From the NCBI GenBank assembly GCA_009363875.1, contig CM018693.1:74508986-74572985 (forward strand): a stretch of 64,000 nt of DNA, in the 5' to 3' direction. Made by a program: the position numbers and the translations under genes. The notes under the pieces are model-generated. The model ran no database searches. It was not told where the DNA came from and saw only the letters and a program-made list of their open reading frames with translations. Below, in pieces: positions 55,801 to 64,000 of this stretch. Every line of letters starts with the position of its first letter. Within the stretch, counting starts at the first letter, position 1. Origin of the DNA: Mikania micrantha. Its lineage: Eukaryota > Streptophyta > Magnoliopsida > Asterales > Asteraceae.

Positions 55801-55866
55801 CCGAACCAGCATCGGAGGCTTGGTTGCGGAGCCAGTGTTGTGCGGATCATTGTTTGGAGTTGTCAT
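52862..55866 (-). pseudogene. Copia B gag (one frame change)
   Basis: Start chosen at 55866 (MTTPNNDPHNTGS), the first ATG that begins conserved sequence. Gag core: SEYNIWQRRMLHHL, LWVALKEQFGGTDEV, RFSCLISELK, RSLPERWDTYTIVLRS. A CCHC knuckle CHKCHRLGHFARECKS is followed by a Pro/Gln-rich region and a coiled coil (NVELINEKLDLEKAVTKNK). The frame changes at a run of six G on plus (53976-53981) and continues as a Ser/Asp/Lys-rich region with a second CCHC knuckle CEICRLFNHSSDEC. Gag ends at TGA 52862-52864; a second in-frame TGA follows before the protease frame begins. Confidence 0.88.
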
Positions 55867-56099
55867 GATTTCAGATTCAATCAATATCAACAAAATTCAA
55901 GTGAATTAACACAAACTTCAACCAATTGATTCAAAACGAATTTATATTGAAAAACAAATCAACAGAAGTTAACAGAAAACTTCAATCTATAACAAATTCT
56001 TACTAATCGGCTAATTCGATCAACTTAGAGAACAAAATTTGAGCAGTTTCAGAGATCAATTGTTTAATCGATCAATGATTAACCAGCTCTGATACCAAT
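55867..56099 (-). other. Leader and tRNA-iMet primer-binding site of Copia B
   Basis: TGGTATCAGAGC on minus at 56086-56097, 2 bp inside the LTR edge (56100): 12 nt complementary to initiator Met tRNA. The remaining leader is AT-rich. Unlike Copia A, it carries no word array. Confidence 0.92.
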
Positions 56100-56695
56100 T
56101 GTAGGATCAGATGTTCTCATTTGATCAATAATAGATTATAGCAGCGGAATTCTAAGATGAATTAGCTTAATATTAGCAAGAACAAAGTAAATTCAATCAA
56201 ACAGTAAAGAACAAGTTTGTTATAGAAAGAGAAATTCTGCAAAAGAAATAATTCATTCAATCGCACTAACTTCGTTGCCAATACAAAATGTCAACTGCCC
56301 TTATATAGAAACAGTGACGTCTGATGATGTCACATGATGTTGACACCTAACAGACAAAAGATAACTACTGATTTAACTAAACTACTGAGAATGTCTACAA
56401 CATCTGAAGACATTCTCTTACAACTACTGAAGACATAAAACTACTTAATTAAGACTACAACGTCTGATGAGTAAAATACTCATCAGACTTTTTACAAGTA
56501 CTGAATGAAAACTACTGAAGACAAAATGAAACACCACAACATCTGAAGACTTACACTTCAGCTGTTGTATATAACTTCAGATCTTGTAACTTCTGCAAAG
56601 TGAATGTCAGCCGTTATGTTCTTCTTCAGTTGTTGTAAGTGTTGTGAGACTTAGAGATTTTTCTGATCAGGCTCATTGGTTCTTTTAGTCCAACA
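56100..56695 (-). repeat. Right (5') LTR of Copia B
   Basis: 596 bp, 5 substitutions relative to the left copy (near 56462, 56527, 56562, 56655 and 56668). Keeps the 11-bp inverted repeat (about 56463-56487) and all reiterated CATCTGAAGAC-type words between the outer edge and the TATA sequence, i.e. in U3. Confidence 0.96.
56299..56325 (-). promoter_or_regulatory. Probable Copia B promoter: TATA box with adjacent TGACGTC
   Basis: On the minus strand TCTATATAAGGG (56298-56309) lies about 200 bp from the LTR inner edge, a normal place for the TATA box. TGACGTC (56315-56321) just upstream is a core of bZIP (as-1/CRE-like) sites, which often confer stress responses on plant LTRs. Present also at 44941-44961 in the other LTR. 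Confidence 0.65.
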
Positions 56696-57120
56696 TCCAT
56701 TTTATAATCCTCTCGGATAGGGAGAAAATAAGCAGATTTGGTAAGTCGATCGACTATCACCCAAATCAAATCGTAACCTCGTGGAGTTCTTGGCAACTTG
56801 GTTATGAAATCCATGGAAATTTGCTCCTATTTCCATTGAGGGATTTCCGGGTGCTGCAGAAGTCCAAAGAGCTTCTGATGTTCTGTCTTGACCTTTGAAC
56901 ACGCTAGACACTTCCTTACGAACAAAGCTATGTCTTTCTTCATTCTGGGCCACCAATAAGATGTTCTCAAGTCCTAATACATCTTGTCGGCTCCCGAATG
57001 AACTGAATATCGCAAGTAATGAGCCTCATCACAGATGAGCGTGCGCAATTCAACTGACTTTAGAATCCACAACGGCCGTTGAAGTATAAAACCCCATCAG
57101 ATCGAGGTTCTAGTTTACAC
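56696..57120 (-). pseudogene. Gypsy B integrase, N-terminal part
   Basis: Zinc domain remnant (WWPRMKKDIA, CLACSKVKTEHQ-like), then EQISMDFITKLPRTPRGYDLIWVIVDRLTKSAYFLPIREDYKMD with the first catalytic Asp; a stop (TAG) stands near 56828-56830. Continues across Copia B at 44739. The rest of the open frame below 56696 is Copia B LTR. Confidence 0.85.
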
Positions 57121-58640
57121 TCAACTCCACAGTCCAGTTCTACTTTCAGATGATTGTTGATCACCACCTGTTGCTGTGCAATACGAATCAGTTCCTTCAG
57201 GTTTGGTTGTGTGTGATCTCCATGGCTCTAACACATATCGGTTTAGTTGGTTCCTTGTGACTAAGAGCATCCGCCACCACATTGGCTTTTCTCGGATGGT
57301 AACGAATCTCACACTCGTGATCAGTTAGCAGCTCAACCCAATGTCGTTGTCTCATGGTGAGCTCTTTCTGATTGAGAATGTGTTGCAGGCTCTTGTGGTC
57401 TGTGTAGATGACACATTTAGTACCTTAAAGGTAGTGTCTCCAAATCTTAAGTGCGAAAATCACAGCCCCTAACTCTAGGTCATGAGTAGTATAATTCTTC
57501 TCATGAACCTTAAGTTTTCTTGAAGAATACGCAATAACCTTGTCTCGTTGCATAAGTACACAACCGAGTCCAAGGTTTGAAGCATCAAGGTAGACAATGA
57601 AATCATCATTGCCTTCTGGGAGACTAAGGATAGGGGAGTTGCATAACTTCTGTTTAAAAAGTTTAAATGCATATTCTTGTTTTTGCCCCCATATAAATGC
57701 TTGAATTTTATGGGTCAACTGGTAAGTGGCAAGGCGATCTTTAAAAATTTTGCGATTAACCTTCGGTAGTATCCTGCCAAACCCAGAAACGAACTAATTT
57801 ATGTTGGGGTAGATGGGGTAGTCCAGTTCTTAATCTCTTCAATCTCCGTTGGATCTACATGTATCCCATCTCTATTGATAACATGACCTAAGAAATGAAA
57901 TTTTTTTGATCAAGATTAACATTTAGAGAATTTGGCATAAAGTTGTTCAGCCCATAGCAGTTCTAAGACCTTCCTCAAATGATCCTCATGTTCCTGCTCC
58001 ATCTTGAAATAGATCAGTATATCATCAATGAAGAAGATAAAAAAGTGATCTAAGTACGGCCTACAGACTCGATTCATCAAATCCATGAACACTACTGATG
58101 CATTAGTCAGCCCAAATGGCATAACCACAACTCGTAGTGTCAATATCGAGTCCTAAAAGTAGTCTTTGGAATATCCTCATCGTTTACTCTCCACTGATGA
58201 TACCTAGACCGTAAGTCAAACTTAGAGAAGCAGGTTGCTCCCTGTAATTGATCAAACAGATCATCGATTCTGGGTAGAGGATATATATTCTTGATTGGCA
58301 ACTTGTTTAGCTCACGATAGTCGATGCACATACGAAACGAACCATCTTCTTGACAAAGACAAACGGGGCTCCCCATGGTGAGTAGCTTGGTCGGATAAAC
58401 ACTTTGTCTAGAAGTTCCTGAAGCTGACTAGACAGTTCTTTCATCTCACATGATGCTAATCGATATGGTGACTTCTCCACTTGGTTCGCTCCCCGGGACG
58501 AGATCGATTCTGAACTCCACTTGTTGGACTGGTGGTAGTCCGGGCAAGTCTTTTGGAAACACCTCCGGGTAATCTCTGATGACAGGCAGGTTTTTCACCG
58601 TCTGCTTCTCAGGATTCTTCTCCACTACGTGTGCCAATTA
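57121..58640 (-). pseudogene. Gypsy B RNase H and reverse transcriptase (broken)
   Basis: RNase H: DDFIVYLDASNLGLGCVLMQRDKVIAYSSRKLKVHEKNY (catalytic Asp kept), TDHKSLQHILNQKE-like and ADALSHKE-like sequence with frame changes. RT: VMPFGLTNASVVFMDLMNRV, active-site FIDD in FIFFIDDILIYFK, MCIDYRELNKLPIKNIYPLPRIDDLFDQLQGATCFSKFDLRS, DYPEVFPKDLPGLPP. At least four frame changes. Confidence 0.85.
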
Positions 58641-59100
58641 GGCACAGTTCTTCTTCTTCAGATACTTCTGCGCCTTTATGCACGACACGATCTTCAATCC
58701 GCAGCAGGGTTTCTCGCCATAAACTTGCATCTTTTCACCGTACGGTAGGGGAATTCGAAGTAATTTATCTGAACAAACAACTTCGACGTTATGTTTAGAT
58801 AACCAATCCATTCCAATGACCACTTCAAAGCTTACAAGTATGTTCTTACCATCAGCTACTTATACCGTATATGGAGTAGAAAGTATTGAACGCTGTATAT
58901 CAAATAAAAATGTAATGGTAGCAGAAACAAAACTTTTGTCTGCATCGGTATCAAACAACATTGAAACATAATGATTGTTGATGAGAAAGTGCCTGTGATG
59001 ACTTCCAGCTCCTCGCGTGACTCGGTAGCTCCAATGACAAAGGCACGAGCAGTGGCAGTGGTAGCTATGTTGCTGAGACATGGACACTGGTTTCTAAAGT
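58641..59100 (-). pseudogene. Gypsy B protease remnant
   Basis: MVIGMDWLSKHNVEVVCSDKLLRIPLP corresponds to the C-terminal half. The DTGA active-site region has become DTDADKSF (near 58950), i.e. the Gly is lost, and a deletion of about 100 bp separates it from the second half. Confidence 0.75.
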
Positions 59101-59470
59101 GTCCCTCTGCTCTGCAATTGGTAACAGGCTTTTCCACCTGTTATAGCAGGAACATCGGTAGTAGTGGTAGCAGCAAGATGAGTGGCACGGCACGTGGCTG
59201 CTATGTTTCCAAATCTTCCACACTTGAGACATTTCCTGCATGGAAGTGTAGGAAGATGATGATATTGGCACTTTGTGAAGAGTGGGTACGGACCAGTGTA
59301 AGGCTTTCTGGCCGTAGCTAGCTGTGGGGCCAGTGATTGGAGTAGTTTCAATAGGAGCAGCTACAGTTGCGGCTGTGTAATTCTTGATTGTCTTCTATTT
59401 CTTCTTCTTGGTTGGTGTTGCTCAGGTTTCTTGCCTTCGTCAGTTTGTGCCCTCTTGTACCTCTTTCGAG
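59101..59470 (-). pseudogene. Gypsy B gag, C-terminal part
   Basis: Zinc region (TKCQYHHLPTLPCRKCLKCGRFGNIAATC) and a second partial knuckle (CRAEGHFRNQC) in different frames; further up, Lys/Arg-rich sequence corresponding to the linker after the gag core. It ends at the hAT-like insertion. Confidence 0.7.
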
Positions 59471-60373
59471 TGAGGGCCATTTGGTAGCATCTGAATCATT
59501 AAGTGCTGAACCAGTTAAGACTGTTTGGTTGAACATCTGAATGAATATGCAGGATAACTATTTACCCTCTAAACAAAACAAGGTAAAATTCACACATGCT
59601 AAATCAAACATCTAAATTAAAAAACAATCTTTTCAAAATACATAAAAATTGATAAATACGAGCATAACCATTTCTTTGAACAATTCATACAACAATCAAT
59701 CAATATCACAACTAATCCTAATTTAACATCATAACCAAATGGTGAACAATTAGGATTACAAAATAACCACCTCCTCTCCAAACCTCTGATGATGACAACC
59801 TCTGATGATGACGACGTATGCAGAAAAAATGATAGAAAGGGTTTCTTGGTTAGGGCTTTGTTTCCGGACGGGAATGGAAATGGTAGTGGACAGGATTGGG
59901 GGCCAATTTAAAAAAGAAGATGAAGGAACCGGCGGTGCAGCTGTGCAGAGGTGGGGGAGGCGGCGACGGTAAGGAGGGGGAGGCGCGATGATGCAGACGA
60001 GAGAGAAAGGCTCACGGCTGGCGATGGGCGAAATCCCCAAGTCTCACATCTGGGGAGGGTCGACGGTGGCAAGGAGGTGGACGATAGCGGCAAGGTCGAA
60101 GGCAGCAAGCTGGGGTGGTGCGGTCGACAGAAGCAGTGGATCGAAGATTTCAGGAGCTGGAAAGGTTTCTAGGTTAAAAGTTGGGAGAAATGGAAAGGGT
60201 ATAATGGACCCTTATTATTTTTTTCCCATTCAGACTTGTGTTGAGGTCTGAATCATTCAGACTCTCATTTAGACATTAGCCCCCATTCAGACATGCATTT
60301 TTTGGTGAAACAAACAGTCTGAATCTGAATGGTTCAGATTCAGAGCCATTCAGATGCTATCAAACAGCCCCTG
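59471..60373. mobile_element. hAT-like non-autonomous DNA transposon
   Basis: Inverted ends: left TGAGGGCCATTTGGTAGC, right (minus) CAGGGGCTGTTTGATAGC, both followed by ATCTGAAT. Subterminal TCTGAATG/CATTCAGA words are plentiful (59540-59545, 60228-60355). About 0.9 kb, no transposase. The expected 8-bp TSD is not visible, perhaps decayed. Between about 59880 and 60180 lies a GC-rich part (GGGGGAGGCGGCGACGG) unlike the surrounding AT-rich DNA; its origin is unknown and open frames over it are low-complexity. Confidence 0.7.
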
Positions 60374-61111
60374 AGTAGTCCAGCCTTGACAAACTCCTTA
60401 GTAAGAGTGACACTCAAGTGAATAGTCGTCTCTAAAGTAGTGGGGCTACTTCCCATAGCATTTCCCATGATGACTAGGGCAAACCTTCAATGTACTTCTC
60501 TATCTTGTGGGATAGAGGAGCAACCAGATGTGGCACCAAGATGAAAACATCTTGGAAGCGAGTTGTGTTTTTGCATTTTCGTCACTGTCTTGGGCCAAAC
60601 TCCATATTTCAGCCTCCAGCTTCTTCAGTTCATGGCGTGGACAGAACTACTCGACAAGTAGTTTCTATAAATCTTCCCACGATAAGGCCAAAGCAACCTC
60701 CCATCCTCTGGTGTTCTTCTCCGTTCCACTAGGTGAGAACACCACCTTTGTGAAAAGTGCTTGAAGCCATCTTGACCTTCATATTTTCAGGACATCTGGT
60801 GAATTCATGGATATCCTTGATGCTTTCCAGCCATTGCAATAGGCGGTGGCTCCCTCAGTACCCACATACTTAGGGGGTTTAGCATCATTGAACTGCTTGA
60901 AAGTGAAGGTAGCAATTCCAGTGTTACTAGCGTTTGAGTTTTTTGTTGTTCATTCACCACCACCACTTCCCCGAAGGTTGTTGGTGATGTCAGTGACCAT
61001 ACCCGGTATAACTTCCCTCATGTGAATTGAGAGAACTCGAGCGATTTTGTTGATTTCTTCATCATTTCCGCTCGTTGAATCCTCGGCGTTAGTGTTATGT
61101 CAAGGAGGCAT
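60374..61111 (-). pseudogene. Gypsy B gag, N-terminal part
   Basis: ATG at 61109-61111 (MPP, then an early stop), followed by IHMREVIPGMVTDITNNLRGSGGG, core-like FNDAKPPKYVGTEG and QWLESIK-like sequence, and NAMGSSPTTLETTIHLSVTLTKEFVKAGLL at the junction with the hAT-like element. Several frame changes. It continues at 59470 beyond the insertion. Confidence 0.7.
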
Positions 61112-61442
61112 TCTACGAAGAGAAAGCCACAAGCAGGTCGATAACGTGAAGTTATACAATTGAATTTACAAGATAAAGTTAGTAATATATCCATACTACT
61201 AATATTATCGTACAATTGTAATATGAGCAAGCACACATATAGGCAGTTAACATACAAAAGTTAACTTATTAGTGTACTTCTCATGCGATGGTGTACGATG
61301 TTTCATAAGTTTTACTCCACCAAACCTACACACTAACACTTTCCTGGTTACCAAAGATAGTTTATATATAGGGAATACGTAGGGTCAAGCAAACTGCCCC
61401 AGCCCCACCAACCGGCTTTCAATATACCACGATCGTGCCCTT
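61112..61442 (-). repeat. Gypsy B leader and LTR-like DNA before the gap
   Basis: No clear primer site. From about 61290 the sequence resembles the left LTR near 43800-43900 (CACTAACAC, AGTTTATATATAGGGAATACGTAGGG). Cut off by the assembly gap, so the right LTR end and TSD of Gypsy B cannot be checked. Confidence 0.55.
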
Positions 61443-61542
61443 NNNNNNNNNNNNNNNNNNNNNNNNNNNNNNNNNNNNNNNNNNNNNNNNNNNNNNNNNN
61501 NNNNNNNNNNNNNNNNNNNNNNNNNNNNNNNNNNNNNNNNNN
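61443..61542. other. Assembly gap of exactly 100 N
   Basis: A round 100-N run is the usual placeholder for a scaffold join of unknown length. LTR-like DNA in opposite orientation lies on the two sides. Confidence 0.98.
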
Positions 61543-64000
61543 TTTCTCCACCAAATTCGGAGATCTAGTAGTCAAAACGACCGCGAGAACGAGAGGAACA
61601 CAGTAGTACAACCGATCGGAGCTGAAACAGACCTAGTTGGTTGAAGATTTAGAGAGAAGTTGCTGATTTTGAGGGTTTTCTGCTATTCATGTAAGGTAAG
61701 CTTCTAACTCGTTTTAATCATTTCAAATCAGTTAAGATCAACACTAAAAAGACTTTAGAAACGTGTAGTTCATGTTAAGAGAAAGAAATCAAGCTTTGAA
61801 TCATCAAAAACGGACCAAAAACGAGCTCAAACGAGCTGATTCTTTGGCTTCTACTGTTTCGCTGAGTTCCGTGAACACCACTCATTCATCATTCCCGATT
61901 TTAGAGCTACAAAGCCCCTAGGACTTGCACCAAATTGACTTAGGAATCTAAGGAACATGTTATATTGATGTTTGGGTCAGTTGGAAATCGATTTGGAGCT
62001 GAATATTGGAAAAAATCGAAGGGCTAAGAGGGCTGTTGTGATGCTATCACTGTTCCGAAGAACAACAGTGTTTTCAGTCGGTTTTGGACCCTCTAATGCC
62101 TTGGGATTCGCACTAATTTTATCTAGGAACTCAATAAACAACATGGGTTAAACATTGGAAGTGCCGGGAGTGGTTAGAACCTGGGTAAAGGGATGTATTG
62201 ATGGCCTAAAGGGCTGCCCAAAGTGAAACCGTCGAACCTATAGTATTGGCAGGTTAGAGGCTGTATATTCCTCGATATTACCTAACAAATTCAATCGATA
62301 TGGGTCAGGTTCTTGTCGATATTAGTAGCCAAATGTAGTCCAAGTATTTCAAGCTTGGAACCAGCTTAATCCGTTGAGAATCGAATTCGTGAGGATGGTT
62401 TGAACATGGGTTAGCCGGTTGTGGATTCAATAGGGTTTATGCATGATAAACCGGTTTTCGTAGCCATCAATATTAAATGTTTTCAGCTTAAAATCTTTTC
62501 CAAACTAACCTAGCACCCAAACAAATTTTTTAGTAACCAATTGGGGTTAAAATACCTAAGTTTGATTGATGAAAATCATAAGAGAAGTGGTTAGGATCGG
62601 CGATGGTCCAATGTGACCATTGCTTGTGTTAACCGACTTTGTGTTAAAAAGGGAAAAGATTATGTGTTGCTAACAATAGATTTCCTCTAAAATATTGTAA
62701 CACCTAAACATACGTTTTAACATGGATTTGATTTTGAAATGTTAAAGTTTTATCAAGAAAAACCATAGAACCCAAGGATATTATCAATGATAAACTTGGG
62801 TGGTTAAACAAGTACTAAAAAAAATCAATGGTTCAAGAGTGTTAAGTTAGCAACATTGGGAGTTAATAAACAAATTTCTAAGTATTAGGATACATCAAAG
62901 GGTAACATGTGGGATAACTATGGATACAAAGAACTAGTTAAGTGTGGGTTTATGACCTTGTGTTACGAGCATCCAACAATTAGTATATTTCATTCGTGGT
63001 GTTAAACTAAGGTTGTTCTAAATATAATCTTAGTAATAACCAAATTCAAAGGTGAACAAGATCAAGAATGTTCACAAAGAACTAACGAAGGACTTGAAGT
63101 TAATCTAGTTAGATTGACTTAAGTTCTAGCAAGTTAACTTGTATTTTTCATAAAAATAACTTGTGTATTATTAAAATGTAATGATCTTTAATATGTAAGC
63201 ATAGTTTTATAAAAATGCTCATAACTTGTTACTAAATGTTTTATTGTAACTTAGTATGATTTATAAAATTAAACTTTTAAAACTTAAAAAGATTTTATAA
63301 ATGACGATTTATTTTAAAGTCGTGTATTCTATTAGTATAAACCTTATATAAATAAGGTTTAGTTGTTATTAAATAAGGGATAAGGGTTCATAGATAGTAT
63401 GTAACATAGAATAATTTGAGAAATCGTAGTAACACATTAGCAAGTATATAGAACACATAGTCGCATGCCGAGACCTAAACCATATATACGTCAAAATATA
63501 AATGCTTATAGTATTCGAATCATAAAAATTCAATACAGGTGCTGAAGATACCTAGTTTACAACAAACGAGCGCGCATATTTTCTTGGTTGAATCTTAAGA
63601 GCTACAACACAGGTGAGTTCATTTGTCCCTTTTCAAACTCTTATGTTTTACTGCGGGACTGAGAAACATGTTAAATGTTTTACATAACTGTTTTATATAA
63701 ATGTTTGCCATGTTTAATAAATTGTTTATTGTTTACTGTTTATAAATTGTTTATAAACTGTTGACTGTTAAATCGTTTACAAGTTATGTTTGAAGGGTTA
63801 TGAATACTTTCATATTTCCTCGGACATATTTTTTCTCAAATGTACGTTTCTTATACTCAAATACTCGATACCCATATACAATGTTCATATTTAATACTTT
63901 TACACATATTCAATGCTCTGAAACTTAAAATTGTGAGTTTATTGCCCCTTTTCTAAAATTTTTGTTTTATAAACGCGGGACTGATAAGCATGCGTAAATT
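61543..64000 (+). repeat. Tekay-like LTR on the plus strand, running off the window
   Basis: On plus: GA-rich stretch near 61647, TCGATATT/ATCGATAT words (62270-62330), then CAGGTGAGTTCATTTGTCCC...GCGGGACTGAGAAACATG (63610-63670), which is the reverse complement of the block at about 15765-15840 in Gypsy A. A diverged second copy of the block lies at about 63925-63995, so about 320 bp is duplicated. No coding sequence; the LTR end and element body must lie right of the window. Confidence 0.6.

Larger units (their letters stand above)
44740..56695 (-). mobile_element. Copia B: young, nearly complete SIRE/Maximus-type element with accessory ORF
   Basis: 11956 bp, TSD TCCAT, two 596-bp LTRs, tRNA-iMet primer site, gag, protease, integrase, RT, RNase H, a repeat-rich spacer, a 1067-codon accessory ORF and polypurine tract. 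I count 5 differences between the LTRs (0.8%), so it inserted recently. Gag-pol has three single-base frame changes and two in-frame TGA codons, while the RT-RNase H frame and ORF3 are fully open. Confidence 0.95.
44151..61442 (-). mobile_element. Gypsy B: Tekay-like chromovirus carrying Copia B and a hAT-like insertion
   Basis: Together with the LTR at 41972 this forms one element: integrase (44151-44739 and 56696-57100), RNase H, RT, protease and gag (to 61111), then LTR-like DNA up to the assembly gap. Copia B splits the integrase at TCCAT; the hAT-like element splits gag at about 59471-60373. Sequence is of the Gypsy A type but a different LTR subfamily. Many frame changes; inactive. Confidence 0.8.

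Noticed and set aside
59756..60040. Pro/Ser-rich ORF in the hAT-like element
   Set aside because: Low-complexity frame over GC-rich DNA with competing frames on both strands; no domain visible.

Overview
This window is nuclear DNA from a flowering plant and consists almost entirely of nested LTR retrotransposons. I see no convincing host gene, tRNA or rRNA. The element types (SIRE/Maximus-type Ty1/copia with a long extra ORF behind RNase H, Tekay-type chromoviruses with tRNA-iMet primer sites, an Athila/Tat-type element with a tRNA-Asp primer site) fit a eudicot. The extra ORF resembles one I associate with Asteraceae copia elements, so a composite is my best guess (inference, not proven).

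Left nest (1-37826), outermost to innermost: Gypsy D (minus strand, integrase cut at about 32443, gag to 35540, LTR to 37826); an Athila/Tat-like plus-strand element of which only the 3' end and an LTR (31397-32442) are present; Copia A (minus, 1 to about 30472, left LTR just outside the window); Gypsy A (minus, 7857-26005, TSD TCTGA) inserted in Copia A's protease region; and a very young non-autonomous Athila/Tat-type GAG-protease element (minus, 17120-25096, TSD CAAAG) inserted in Gypsy A's right LTR.

Middle (37827-41971): unassigned repeat-rich DNA, a solo-like Tekay LTR (about 38545-41585), and a scrap of a plus-strand copia 3' end with polypurine tract and LTR start.

Right nest (41972-61442): Gypsy B (minus), internally deleted and containing a hAT-like insertion (about 59471-60373). 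Copia B (minus, 44740-56695, TSD TCCAT, LTRs differing at about 5 of 596 bases) sits in its integrase gene. Copia B has gag, protease, integrase, RT and RNase H plus an open accessory ORF of 1067 codons. A 100-N assembly gap (61443-61542) follows, then a plus-strand Tekay-like LTR running off the window.

Most notable pattern: several elements each carry a private short, largely palindromic word, usually containing CpG, reiterated in the LTR and again in internal non-coding DNA. Copia A uses CATTCGNCGAATG, the GAG-protease element GTCGCG-NNN-CGCGAC, Copia B CATCTGATGAG and CATCAGA, and the solo and Gypsy B LTRs TATCGA/TCGATA. Gypsy A, an unrelated superfamily, uses the same word as Copia A. 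In both copia elements the word array lies directly in front of the accessory ORF. I find this the best candidate for an undescribed system. The second is the accessory ORF itself, open in Copia B and decayed in Copia A.
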